Shown in pieces: positions 49,253-57,910 of a DNA stretch of 64,000 nt. Position numbers and translations under genes: made by a program. The notes under the pieces were generated by a model. It had not been told where the DNA came from, ran no database searches, and saw only the letters and a program-made list of their open reading frames with translations. This DNA comes from UBA2658 sp050943775 (GTDB lineage Bacteria; Bacillota; Clostridia; Oscillospirales; Oscillospiraceae): assembly GCA_050943775.1 (NCBI GenBank), contig JBMNPV010000002.1, positions 1-64,000 of the forward strand. Reading direction: 5' to 3'. Within the stretch, counting starts at the first letter, position 1. Each line of letters begins with the position of its first letter.

Positions 49253-51820
49253 TCATTTGTTGCAGCGCAGCTGTTCAGCCTTGTTGTCGAGCCAACGCAG
49301 TTCGCTATCCGAGACATTCTTCACGCGGCGAAGCAGCAGCTCCGGTATAAACGGCTTTGTGACGTAGTCATTCGCGCCGAGTTTGAGCGCTTCGATCTGC
49401 TCTTCCTTGCGAGCATCGTCCGAAATAACAACGACGGGAATATCCGCAATGCTCGGGTCGCGCTTCTTTGCGATCAGAAAGCCCTTACCGTCCAGTACCG
49501 GCATGATCATATCCAACAGGACGACCGCGATATCCTCCCGGTTGGCTCGGAGCAGGTCCAGCGCTTTCTCGCCGTTTTCGGTCTGCAAAACCGTGTACTG
49601 TGACTCGAAGATATTATTGAGGATCATTCGGCTCACAGCGGAATCATCTGCAACCAGTATCTTTGTGCGCTGCTTTTTGACACTGTTGCGTTTGAAATTC
49701 AGCAGTTCACATTCGAGCCGCTTCGACTCTGTCACATCTGCAAATGTTGCAAACAGGACATGACTGCCGGAAACGCTCTTGATGTATTGAAAGTTTACGT
49801 GGATCCAGAGTGTCGCTTGATTTTCGGGATACCACTGGTATTCGCACTGCACTGTGCTCTGCTCATTCACTGCCCTGTCGAGCGCCGCCTTGACGCGGTC
49901 TTTCTCCTCGGCAGACATGTGCTTGCCGGGCTTTCCGTTTGCAGTTTCGATCGCGGCCTCAAAGCCGAAAAGCTCAATGAACGCCTTATTGAAGCGCAGC
50001 GGCGTACAGACGCCATCCGCATACTCATAGATCGCGATGGGCTGCATAATGTTTTTGAATATCTGCTCGGCATTGGGGCTGGCAGACCAGATCGAGTCAA
50101 GCTTTGCGGATTTTGGCTCATTTTTTACTAGCGTGTTGCTGCCTTCGCTGCCGGCGCGAACGATCTTTTCATAGTCCTCCATGGGCATCGGCCGGGCAAA
50201 CAGGAAGCCTTGCACATATTCAACGCCGATGCTCTCCAGAAAATCGCGCTGCTCCGTTGTCTCAACGCCCTCGACGATCACGGGCAGATCGAGCCAGCCT
50301 GCCATTCGGATGACGGACGAGAGGATGCGCTCGCTGCGGCTGTCCCCATCGCCCGTCGGTACAAACTTCGTGTCGATCTTGAGGATGTCCACATCGATAT
50401 CCTTGAGGGTGTTGAGCGAGGAATAGCCGCTGCCGAAGTCATCCATCAGGATAACGAAGCCGCGTTTTTTCAGCTCGGTCACGGTTTTTTTCATCCGATT
50501 TGGGTTGTCCATATAGGCGGACTCGGTGATCTCAAGGTTGAAAAGTGCGGACGGGATGTCATATCTATTGACGAGCTCCGAGATGATATCGACCAGATGC
50601 GGGTTATACATGTTCGCACGGGAAACGTTCACCGAAACCGGGTCGGGCTTTAGTCCTGCGTCGATCCAACGGCGCAGATGCTGGCAGACCTTTTCCCACA
50701 TATAGTAATCGAGCTTTCCGATAAAGCCGTTGCGTTCGAAGACAGGGATAAACTGGCCCGGGAACATCAGACCGTTTTTGGGGTGGAGCCAGCGGACAAG
50801 CGCCTCCGCCCCGCAGGGCATCCCGGTCCGAAGAACATACTTCGGCTGATAATAAACGGCAAATTCCTCATTGTCCAGCGCTACCTGCATCTCGTTGATG
50901 ATGCGCTGCTCCATGATGTGGCGGTCCGTCATGCTCTGGTCATAATATTCGATATAGGTCATGTACTTGTTTTTGCATTTTTTTGATGCCATAGACGCGC
51001 GGCCATAGGCCGTTTCTATCGAGATTGACGGGTCCGTGATAACATAAACGCCAAAGGTCGGCTCTATGTAGTAATTGTAGTTGTATTCTGTCAGACGGCG
51101 CTTTGCCTCCTTTGCAAGCCATTCCAGATTGACGTCACCGTTCGGAAGACAGAAGCTGAAAACGTCCGATTCGATCTTGCCATAGGTGCAAAGGCGGACC
51201 GTCTTCGCGGCCTTGGAAATCGCAGACGCTACATATTTCAGAAGGCGGTTTCCCTCTTCTTCGCCAAAAAAGTCGTTGATGAGGTGAAAGCGTTCGATAT
51301 CGAAACGCACAAAAACAAATTCGATCCCCGGATTGTTGTCGATCATGCGGCGCGTTTCAGTGAAGAATTTTCTGCGGTTATACAGGCCGGTGAGCTGGTC
51401 ATGCTCAGCGAGGAATTTGAGCTGCTCGAGAACATTGAGCCGGCTGCGGTTGATGATGCTGCCGATTCGGAGCTTCACAGTGGCTTCATTGAAAGGCTTG
51501 CGGATAAAGTCCCATGCGCCAAGCTCGAAGCATCTCTTTTCTCCGTCGCGATCCTCATCGGAGGAGATGACGAGCACCGGAATATCCGCATATCTCGTCT
51601 CCTGCCGCATCTGGCGCAGAAATTCGTATCCGTCCATTACCGGCATCAAAAGATCCAGCAAAACACACGCAATCTCGTTGCTTCTCCTTGCGAGTATCTC
51701 CAGACCACTTGCGCCGTTTTCGGCCTCAACGGTTTTGTATGCGTCCGAAAGCAGTTGGGAAAGCACCGTTCTATTCAATGCATCATCGTCGATGATGAGG
51801 ATCGTGTTCTTTGAAAGCAT
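49253..51820 (-). CDS. Cyclic di-GMP phosphodiesterase with two receiver domains
   Basis: 855-residue cytoplasmic signalling protein: REC (1-125, phospho-Asp D56 in LLDLLMP), GGDEF-like (about 140-300), EAL (about 310-560), PAS (about 590-710) and a second REC (about 725-845, VVLLDMIMP). The GGDEF site is degenerate (YGKIESDVF), so cyclase activity is unlikely. All EAL catalytic residues appear present: EAL, VNVSRANM, ITESA, DDFGSGYSSL, LKIDTKF, EGVET and VQGFLFA. It would break down c-di-GMP under control of two phosphorylation inputs. ATG 51820 follows GAGGTG. No histidine kinase is adjacent. Confidence 0.9.
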   Translation of the reverse strand: MLSKNTILIIDDDALNRTVLSQLLSDAYKTVEAENGASGLEILARRSNEIACVLLDLLMPVMDGYEFLRQMRQETRYADIPVLVISSDEDRDGEKRCFELGAWDFIRKPFNEATVKLRIGSIINRSRLNVLEQLKFLAEHDQLTGLYNRRKFFTETRRMIDNNPGIEFVFVRFDIERFHLINDFFGEEEGNRLLKYVASAISKAAKTVRLCTYGKIESDVFSFCLPNGDVNLEWLAKEAKRRLTEYNYNYYIEPTFGVYVITDPSISIETAYGRASMASKKCKNKYMTYIEYYDQSMTDRHIMEQRIINEMQVALDNEEFAVYYQPKYVLRTGMPCGAEALVRWLHPKNGLMFPGQFIPVFERNGFIGKLDYYMWEKVCQHLRRWIDAGLKPDPVSVNVSRANMYNPHLVDIISELVNRYDIPSALFNLEITESAYMDNPNRMKKTVTELKKRGFVILMDDFGSGYSSLNTLKDIDVDILKIDTKFVPTGDGDSRSERILSSVIRMAGWLDLPVIVEGVETTEQRDFLESIGVEYVQGFLFARPMPMEDYEKIVRAGSEGSNTLVKNEPKSAKLDSIWSASPNAEQIFKNIMQPIAIYEYADGVCTPLRFNKAFIELFGFEAAIETANGKPGKHMSAEEKDRVKAALDRAVNEQSTVQCEYQWYPENQATLWIHVNFQYIKSVSGSHVLFATFADVTESKRLECELLNFKRNSVKKQRTKILVADDSAVSRMILNNIFESQYTVLQTENGEKALDLLRANREDIAVVLLDMIMPVLDGKGFLIAKKRDPSIADIPVVVISDDARKEEQIEALKLGANDYVTKPFIPELLLRRVKNVSDSELRWLDNKAEQLRCNK

Positions 51821-51980
51821 CGTATTTCACCTCTGGACAGAGCCGAATGAAATTCTTTTGACCGGCTCAACTCCACCCTGCTCAGCTATGTTTTTATCGC
51901 GCCGAGGACGCACTTAGAACCTCTGGAAAGCATGCGATACATTGGCATCATTGGATAAAAACACATTACTGTTCTTTTCT

Positions 51981-52009
51981 AATATACAACCAAATGTAGC
52001 AGATAGCAA
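51981..52009 (-). promoter_or_regulatory. Promoter of the phosphodiesterase gene
   Basis: Minus-strand TTGCTA (52009-52004), 17 bp, TATATT (51986-51981). The leader is about 155 nt. I found no c-di-GMP riboswitch signature in it. Confidence 0.6.
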
Positions 52010-52085
52010 CAAGTAAAATCGGATGCATCAGCATTTTTAACCTATTTTTTCACCTCAGCATGACAATTTCGGTGATTTTGCACAT

Positions 52086-52997
52086 TCATTCATTGAGACT
52101 TGCGGCGATTTTCCGAAGGTTGTCATCCATACGCACAAGGTACGATTTTCCATCCTCCGCGCTCTCGATCGTATAGATCGTCTCTATGCGCGCACCTACC
52201 TCAGAGGCAAGCGTTGCAGAAACCTCCTGGCTGGCGGCCTGTTCCGCAAAAACAGTTTTTACGCCGTTTTCACGGCAGTAGTCGATCAGAGCGACAAGTC
52301 TGCGCGCACTTGGCTCTCCGTTCGCGAAAACATCTTCAACGCTCTGCTGTTCAATCGAAAAATCCCGGCAGAGATATGCAAAAGCGGCGTGACCGGTCAC
52401 GAAGTCCTTTTTGGGGGCGGCATCGAATATCGGTTTATATTGTTCAAAGAGAGCTTCGAGCTTCTGGATATAGGCTTCGGCGTTCTGCCGATAATACTCG
52501 GCGTTTTCCGGGTCCGCCTTGACAAAGCCGTCCGCGATGTTTTCGACCTGCTTTTCCGCGCACTTGAGACTCAGCCATGTATGCGGATCGGCGCGCCCAT
52601 TCTCCTTCTCGTCCACCGCGTCGATCGTATCGATCCCTTCCGATGCGTTGACCGAAACAAGGGCGGCGTTTCCGGACGCTTCGGCGGCTTCCTGTGCCCA
52701 TGCTTCCAGATCAAGTCCGTTATAGATAAACAGCTGCGCCTTGTTAAGCACGCGGATATCCTGCGCCTTGGGTTCAAAATCATGGGGCTCCATACCGTCC
52801 GGAACGATCGTTGAGACCACAGCCTTATCGCCCCCGACCGCCCGTGCAAATTCTGCCGGTGCGTCAAAGGAGGCGGAAACGATGAGCTTGCCTGCAGTAT
52901 CCGGTGAAGCGCTTTCTTTCGTATCCGCTGCACAGCCGGAAAAGGAAAGGAACAGGCCGAGGCAGACTGCCAGGGCCGCAAGTTTAGTTTTTCGCAT
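52086..52997 (-). CDS. Zinc-type ABC transporter binding lipoprotein, ZnuA/AdcA-like
   Basis: 303-residue metal receptor of the cluster A-I family. The lipobox Cys is C22 (SFSGC). Metal ligands are H72 in GMEPHDFEP, H139 in ADPHTWLS and H203 in TGHAAFAYL, with the helical backbone between. A His-rich zinc loop is missing; a short charged loop (about 128-138) is present. Zinc is likeliest, manganese possible. ATG 52997 has GGAGGG; an upstream extension is rejected. No permease or ATPase is adjacent, so its transporter is elsewhere. Confidence 0.88.
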   Translation of the reverse strand: MRKTKLAALAVCLGLFLSFSGCAADTKESASPDTAGKLIVSASFDAPAEFARAVGGDKAVVSTIVPDGMEPHDFEPKAQDIRVLNKAQLFIYNGLDLEAWAQEAAEASGNAALVSVNASEGIDTIDAVDEKENGRADPHTWLSLKCAEKQVENIADGFVKADPENAEYYRQNAEAYIQKLEALFEQYKPIFDAAPKKDFVTGHAAFAYLCRDFSIEQQSVEDVFANGEPSARRLVALIDYCRENGVKTVFAEQAASQEVSATLASEVGARIETIYTIESAEDGKSYLVRMDDNLRKIAASLNE

Positions 52998-53030
52998 TTT
53001 ACCCTCCAAAATTGGAACTTTATTTGTATG

Positions 53031-53063
53031 TTCGAGTTTATTCGAATTTACAGGTCCTGTCAA
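53031..53063 (-). promoter_or_regulatory. Promoter of the metal receptor gene with inverted repeat
   Basis: Minus-strand TTGACA (53063-53058), 17 bp, TAAACT (53040-53035). The inverted repeat TTCGA-GTTTAT-TCGAA (53031-53046) covers the -10 box and may be a metal-repressor operator. Confidence 0.55.
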
Positions 53064-53075
53064 GCCGCGCAGCCG

Positions 53076-53105
53076 AAAGAGGCTCCGCCGTAGCAGAGCC
53101 TCTTT
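53076..53105 (-). terminator. Terminator after glutamate dehydrogenase
   Basis: A 13-bp stem with one mismatch (53076-53088 with 53093-53105), 24 bases past the gdhA stop. The T-run is poor. Confidence 0.65.
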
Positions 53106-53129
53106 GAATGCATTTTGCTGAATTTTTAA

Positions 53130-54476
53130 TCAAAATCCGTGGTACATCATTGCGTCCGCGACCTTGACAAAGCCGGCAACGTTCGCTCCGACGACGATGT
53201 TGCCTTCCTTCCCGCAGAGCTTGGAAGCGTCATAGGAGTTGTGGAAGATGTTTTCCATAATGCCCTTGAGCTTGGCGTCGACCTCTTCAAAGGTCCAGCT
53301 CAGACGCATTGAGTTCTGGCTCATCTCCAGACCAGAGGTCGCAACGCCGCCGGCGTTGGCCGCCTTGGCCGGTCCGAAAAGAACGCCTGCGTCGAGGAAT
53401 GCGTTGGTCGCCTCCAGCGTGCAGGGCATATTTGCGCCCTCGGCCACACAGATGACACCGTTTTTGATGAGGGTCTTTGCGGACTCCTCATCCAGTTCAT
53501 TCTGCGTTGCGCAGGGCAGCGCAATGTCACACTTGACGGTCCAGATGCCCTTGCAGCCCTCGTGGTACTCAGAACCCTTGACGCGGTCCGCATATTCCTT
53601 GATACGACCGCGGTGGCCGAGCTTGATGTCCTTGACGACGTCGAGCTGGATGCCGTTCGGGTCGTAGATGTAGCCGTTGGAGTCGCAGAGCGCAACGACC
53701 TTCGCGCCGAGCTGCTGGGCCTTCTCTGTGGCAAAAATGGCGACGTTTCCAGAGCCGGAAATGACGACCGTCTTGCCTTCAAAGCTTGTGTTCTTCATGC
53801 TCTTGAGCATTTCCTGCGTAAAGTAGCAAAGGCCGTAGCCGGTCGCTTCGGTACGGGCAAGGCTGCCGCCGTAGGAGAGGCCCTTGCCCGTGAGGACAGG
53901 CGCGTCAAAGCGGTTCGTAATACGCTTGTACTCGCCGAACATATAGCCGATCTCGCGGGCGCCGACACCGATATCTCCGGCGGGGACGTCTGTAAACTGG
54001 CCGATGTGGCGATAGAGCTCGGTCATGAAGCTCTGGCAGAAGCGCATGACCTCAGCGTCGGACTTGCCCTTGGGGTCGAAGTCCGCGCCGCCCTTGCCGC
54101 CGCCCATCGGGAGCGTTGTCAGACTGTTTTTCAGGATCTGCTCGAAGCCGAGGAATTTGATGACTGAGGGGCACACCGTCGGGTGGAAGCGAAGGCCGCC
54201 CTTGTAGGGACCGATCGCGGAATTGAACTGGACACGGTACCCGCGGTTGACCTGGAGCTTGCCGTTGTCGTCATACCACGGCACGCGGAAGGAAATAAAG
54301 CGCTCCGGCTCAACAAACGCTTCGATCACGCCGCTTGTCTGATATTCAGGATGAAGTGCAACCAGCGGTTCGAGGCTCAGGAGGACCTCATAAACCGCTT
54401 GATGAAATTCCGGCTCGCCGGGGTTGCGCTTTTTGACAGTTTCAAAAACGCCATTCAGATATTCGTTTGTAAGCAT
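53130..54476 (-). CDS. gdhA: Glutamate dehydrogenase (NADP-type)
   Basis: 448-residue hexameric enzyme interconverting 2-oxoglutarate plus ammonia with glutamate. The active-site block PMGGGKGGADFDPKGKSDAEVMRFCQSF with its Lys, the preceding GPYKGGLRFHP, and the nucleotide fold VVISGSGNVAIFATEKAQQLG are clear. The length and sequence style fit the NADP-linked GdhA group of Clostridia. ATG 54476 follows AAGGAG; an upstream extension to 54524 is rejected. Transcribed alone. Confidence 0.95.
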   Translation of the reverse strand: MLTNEYLNGVFETVKKRNPGEPEFHQAVYEVLLSLEPLVALHPEYQTSGVIEAFVEPERFISFRVPWYDDNGKLQVNRGYRVQFNSAIGPYKGGLRFHPTVCPSVIKFLGFEQILKNSLTTLPMGGGKGGADFDPKGKSDAEVMRFCQSFMTELYRHIGQFTDVPAGDIGVGAREIGYMFGEYKRITNRFDAPVLTGKGLSYGGSLARTEATGYGLCYFTQEMLKSMKNTSFEGKTVVISGSGNVAIFATEKAQQLGAKVVALCDSNGYIYDPNGIQLDVVKDIKLGHRGRIKEYADRVKGSEYHEGCKGIWTVKCDIALPCATQNELDEESAKTLIKNGVICVAEGANMPCTLEATNAFLDAGVLFGPAKAANAGGVATSGLEMSQNSMRLSWTFEEVDAKLKGIMENIFHNSYDASKLCGKEGNIVVGANVAGFVKVADAMMYHGF

Positions 54477-54564
54477 TTTACTTCTCCTTATAGCAATTTC
54501 CACATGCAACACGGCCCTTTTCATGGTCGCTTTGCATAAGTTCTAATTTTACCACGCAATGACT

Positions 54565-54593
54565 ATCATAAACTTCCAGTTGCGATTTTGCAA
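54565..54593 (-). promoter_or_regulatory. Promoter of gdhA
   Basis: Minus-strand TTGCAA (54593-54588), 17 bp, TATGAT (54570-54565). Confidence 0.7.
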
Positions 54594-54700
54594 GATGCGC
54601 AGATTTAAAAATTCATATTATCAAAGACGTTCATTTTGCACGATTTGCACAGAAAAGCGTTAAAGTGGCAAAGAAGCGCACAGATATGGGTGTGCAGGCC

Positions 54701-54738
54701 AAAAAAAGGCCGCGGTTTATTTCTCCGCGGCCTTTTTT
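54701..54738 (-). terminator. Terminator after the acetyltransferase
   Basis: A 14-bp stem (54702-54715 with 54725-54738) with A6 and T6 flanks, so it can stop transcription in both directions. Confidence 0.88.
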
Positions 54739-55010
54739 CAAACTAGGATGTTCCCATACCCGTCATGCGTTTCAAACCAGCCGACGGCATAGGGGCAAGT
54801 AAGCTTTGCTCGCTTTCCCTGACGGCGCATTTCGGCAGCAAACGCCTCCATGAGCTTACCCGCGACACCCTGCCCGCGCAGGGAATCGTCGACGAAAGTA
54901 CGCGTAAGCTCTACAACACCGTCCCCTGCGTCCGGGAAAAGGACCTCCGCGATCACTGCCCCCCGGGCATCCGCAAGCCAGATACGGCCTGTTTCCGTCT
55001 GAAACTCCAT
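54738..55010 (-). CDS. Small GNAT acetyltransferase, YjdJ/COG2388-like
   Basis: 90-residue single-domain acetyltransferase of the minimal GNAT type. The acetyl-CoA loop is LRGQGVAGKLM at about 44-54, preceded by VELTRTFVDDS; TCPYAVGWFETHDGY near the end fits the family. It is ten bases downstream of the ferredoxin gene on the same strand, probably cotranscribed. Its target is unknown: this group is often linked to small molecules or protein N-termini but this is unproven. Confidence 0.85.
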   Translation of the reverse strand: MEFQTETGRIWLADARGAVIAEVLFPDAGDGVVELTRTFVDDSLRGQGVAGKLMEAFAAEMRRQGKRAKLTCPYAVGWFETHDGYGNILV

Positions 55011-55019
55011 GCTCCGCTC

Positions 55020-55202
55020 TCAGTCTTCGTGGATCGCATCCACGGGGCAGTTCTCAAGCGCTTCCTTTGCGGCGGCATCATTCGCAACAGTCGGCTGTGC
55101 GATCACCTTTGCGACGCTGCCGTCAAGGTCAAAGACATCCGGCGCGGTGCCGACGCACAGTCCGCAGCCAATGCAGGCGTTTTCGTCGATCGATACTTTC
55201 AT
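55020..55202 (-). CDS. Single-cluster [4Fe-4S] ferredoxin
   Basis: 60-residue electron carrier. Four cluster Cys are seen: C11, C14 and C17 in CIGCGLC and a final Cys in CPVDAI near 54. The usual fourth Cys of the first CxxCxxCxxxCP block is absent (VGTAPDVF), so it carries one cluster, like the Bacillus type. ATG 55202 follows AAAGGAG. It may serve any of the cell's ferredoxin-linked redox enzymes. Confidence 0.92.
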   Translation of the reverse strand: MKVSIDENACIGCGLCVGTAPDVFDLDGSVAKVIAQPTVANDAAAKEALENCPVDAIHED

Positions 55203-55269
55203 TTCGTTTCTCCTTTCGCGGTGATGTGTTTAGTTTAACCGCCCGTGTTTTGTTTTAGTAATTCGTCGT

Positions 55270-56058
55270 TCAATCCGTTTCTTCGTCCCAAAAATGGGCG
55301 GCGCTTTCGTAGAAGGCCTCAAAGGCCTGATAAAAATTCCCGTTGTGCTTCACATCCGCACGAGAGATGCCGCTGCTGCTCTCTCCGCGAAGAAATGCGG
55401 TCTCCTCGTTGTATTTGCGCTGATAGTTGCTGTAATAACCAAACTGGGTCTTAAAGGTCCGTATGTCCTCGGCAAGGTCTCCCGAATAGCTCTCTGGAAT
55501 TGCGGAAAGACAGATCGTTACTTGATCCAGCACCGTTCCGGTCGTCGCCTGCCCATCGTTATAGATCTCGCGCGAGAGCGCGTATGTACGCAAAACGCGC
55601 GCATCCTTGTAATCCCCAAGCGCCTCAAACGATGTCCGGGCTTTTTCATACTGTCCCTTTTCGATGGCGGTCACAGCATTGCGATATGTTTTTTTCGTGC
55701 GGATCGACTTCGTCAAAGGCGGAACAACGCAGACAAGGATCACCGCGATGACAGTAGCAATAGCAATGATCTGTTTTTTAGTCAGCTTTTTTATCCAACC
55801 GAGCCATTTCGGCAGCTTCTCAAAACACTTTTTTCTTCTTTTCTGCTCAGGAATCGGCACAGGCACCGGCGTCAACACGGCTGCCGGTGCGGTCGCGGGC
55901 GCAGCATTTTGCTGCGCTTTTTTTCCGAACTTCTTTCTGAATATCTTTCCGGCCTTTTTAGGGTCTTCTTGATTTGCCGGTGCGGAAGCTGCTTTTGCTC
56001 TCGGATCTTTTTTTGCTCGTTTAACTTCTTTGTCCTTTTTCTGTTTCGTCTTTTTCAT
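55270..56058 (-). CDS. Membrane-anchored TPR-like protein of unknown function
   Basis: 262 residues. The first 95 are very rich in Lys, Ala and Pro and probably cytoplasmic; one hydrophobic segment follows (IIAIATVIAVILVCVVPPL, about 97-115). The rest is outside and has a TPR-like helix pair AVTAIEKGQYEKARTSFEALGDYKDARVLRTYA (about 128-160) and many Tyr. Start ATG 56058 is favoured over GTG 56064 by a GAGG at eight bases. The gene is followed by the ferredoxin gene after 67 bases. No named family is recognised beyond the repeats; a sporulation or envelope role is possible. Confidence 0.65.
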   Translation of the reverse strand: MKKTKQKKDKEVKRAKKDPRAKAASAPANQEDPKKAGKIFRKKFGKKAQQNAAPATAPAAVLTPVPVPIPEQKRRKKCFEKLPKWLGWIKKLTKKQIIAIATVIAVILVCVVPPLTKSIRTKKTYRNAVTAIEKGQYEKARTSFEALGDYKDARVLRTYALSREIYNDGQATTGTVLDQVTICLSAIPESYSGDLAEDIRTFKTQFGYYSNYQRKYNEETAFLRGESSSGISRADVKHNGNFYQAFEAFYESAAHFWDEETD

Positions 56059-56155
56059 CAACACGGCCTCGTTTCCATATGGGAGTCAACGATACTTTTC
56101 GCGGTATTTCTGCTTTCTATTATACACGATTTGCGGGTGCTTGCAAGCGTGTCCT

Positions 56156-57910
56156 TCAACGCAGATTGTCGATCACGCGCGTGACGATATCCGTGCGCGA
56201 AAACGGGGTGATGATGTACCAGCCGTCTACGAAATCCGCCATGCGCTTTGCAAAGTCGGTCGTGAGCGAAACGGCAAGCTCAGTTGCCTCGGTTCTGTCA
56301 AGCCCCTCATACATCCGGATAATTTCGGGCGAGATGCTCATGCCCGCGATCTCGCTGTCCATATAGCAGGCGTTGCGATAGCTGACGATGGGCATCACAC
56401 CGCCGAGGAGCCTGCCTTTGAGCGTCTGGCGTGCAATCCGCAAATTTTTAAGCGCCCGCTCCGAGTGGACCGGCTGGGTCAAAAAGCCCTCAACGCCGTT
56501 TTTCTCCTTCTCCTGCGCGCGACGGAGCTGGTGATCGAAGTTCAGCGCGTTGATGTTCAGCGCGCCAAAGACGCGGAACGGGCCGCAGGAGAGTTCCGGT
56601 GCAAGCTCGCGGATGTAATTTGCTAGTACAACGGAGTTGAAGTTAAAAACGCTCTTTATGGTCCCGCGCTCCGCTGTCGGCACGGGATCGCCCGTAACGA
56701 CAAGGACGTTCCGCACGCCCTCAATATTGAGTCCGAGGAGCAGCGCCTTCGTCGCAATGATGTTGCGGTCGCGGCAGGTCATGTGCGGGATGGGATCGAT
56801 GTCAAGCTCCCGCCGGAGCTTTGCCGCAAGCAGACTGCTGTCCGCCCGTGCGCGTGAGATCGGGCAGTCCGCGATCGTCACCGCGTCCGCTCCCGCGTCG
56901 CGCAGGGCGCGCGCGCCGTCCATGAACTTTCGTATATCCGAATCTGCGGGCGGGTCAAGCTCGACCGCGATCACCTTTTTTCCGGACTCGAGCTTGTCCC
57001 AGAGGCGATTTGGCGAAGCTTCCGCCGGCGCGGCCCCGAAGGTCACGGAAACCGTTCTTTTTTCAGCACCCTTGCCGAGCAGGGCGGCGACGTTTTGGAT
57101 ATGCTCCGGCGTTGTACCGCAGCAGCCGCCGACCATCTGCACCTCCGGCAGGGCCGCAATATCCGCAAGGCCGTGCGCGTAGTAATCGGCGTTGTTGGCG
57201 TAGAACACGCGGCTGCCGACGAGGGTCGGGTAACCCGCGTTCGGCATTGCGATGAGCGGCTTTTTGACACCTGCAAGCTGGGCGAGCAGCTTTATCATGT
57301 GGTTTGGCCCGGAAAGGCAGTTGAGACCCCACGCGTCGACATTCGCGTCTCCTTCCATCGCCCCGCGCAAGCGTGAGAGCGGCATTCCCTCGCGCGTGAA
57401 ACCGTCCGGCGAGACGGCAAAGGAGCAGACGACAAAGGCGTCCGGCTTTTTCGCTTTGATGTACGCGGCGATTTCGTGCAGGTCCTCGTCTGACGAAAAC
57501 GTCTCAAAAAGGAAGTTTTCCGCACCGAGTTTAAGAAACTGCTCCGCAATCGCAAGGTACTGCGGCAGATTTCTGACATTCTCCGCATGTGGGATGGGGC
57601 CGACGTCCGCAAAGACGGACACCCCCTCCCCCGCCGCGGCCTTTGCAATGCGCCAGCCCGCGTCGATGATTTCCGCGACGGTCTCACCGCTGCACTCTAG
57701 CCCGACGCTGTTCGCTCCAAAGGTATTTGTCTTGACCGCCCTCGCCCCTGCAGCGATGTATTCGCGGTGGATGGCGCTCACGCGCTCCGGATACTGGAGA
57801 TTTGCCCGCTCGCAGCATTCGGGGTCAAAGCCGTATTTCTGCGCGTAGTAGCTGCCCATGCCGCCGTCGAACAGCAGCGGCATATCACCGAGTCCTTTCG
57901 GAAAGCTCAT
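56156..57910 (-). CDS. Fused homocysteine methyltransferase/methylenetetrahydrofolate reductase, YitJ-like
   Basis: 584 residues. The N-terminal half (1 to about 285) is a homocysteine S-methyltransferase fold with the zinc ligands near ANCLSGPN and the GGCCGTTPEHI end. The C-terminal half (about 305-584) is MetF, starting IAVELDPPADSD and showing TCRDRN and LLGLNIEGVRNVLVVTGDP. It reduces methylene-THF to methyl-THF, and probably also moves methyl groups to homocysteine. Its ATG overlaps the metH stop by four bases. Together with the two upstream genes it makes a methionine synthesis operon. Confidence 0.9.
   Translation of the reverse strand: MSFPKGLGDMPLLFDGGMGSYYAQKYGFDPECCERANLQYPERVSAIHREYIAAGARAVKTNTFGANSVGLECSGETVAEIIDAGWRIAKAAAGEGVSVFADVGPIPHAENVRNLPQYLAIAEQFLKLGAENFLFETFSSDEDLHEIAAYIKAKKPDAFVVCSFAVSPDGFTREGMPLSRLRGAMEGDANVDAWGLNCLSGPNHMIKLLAQLAGVKKPLIAMPNAGYPTLVGSRVFYANNADYYAHGLADIAALPEVQMVGGCCGTTPEHIQNVAALLGKGAEKRTVSVTFGAAPAEASPNRLWDKLESGKKVIAVELDPPADSDIRKFMDGARALRDAGADAVTIADCPISRARADSSLLAAKLRRELDIDPIPHMTCRDRNIIATKALLLGLNIEGVRNVLVVTGDPVPTAERGTIKSVFNFNSVVLANYIRELAPELSCGPFRVFGALNINALNFDHQLRRAQEKEKNGVEGFLTQPVHSERALKNLRIARQTLKGRLLGGVMPIVSYRNACYMDSEIAGMSISPEIIRMYEGLDRTEATELAVSLTTDFAKRMADFVDGWYIITPFSRTDIVTRVIDNLR

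Noticed and set aside
51821..52085. c-di-GMP riboswitch before the phosphodiesterase
   Set aside because: Leader sequence lacks the conserved GEMM blocks; only a plain promoter is visible.
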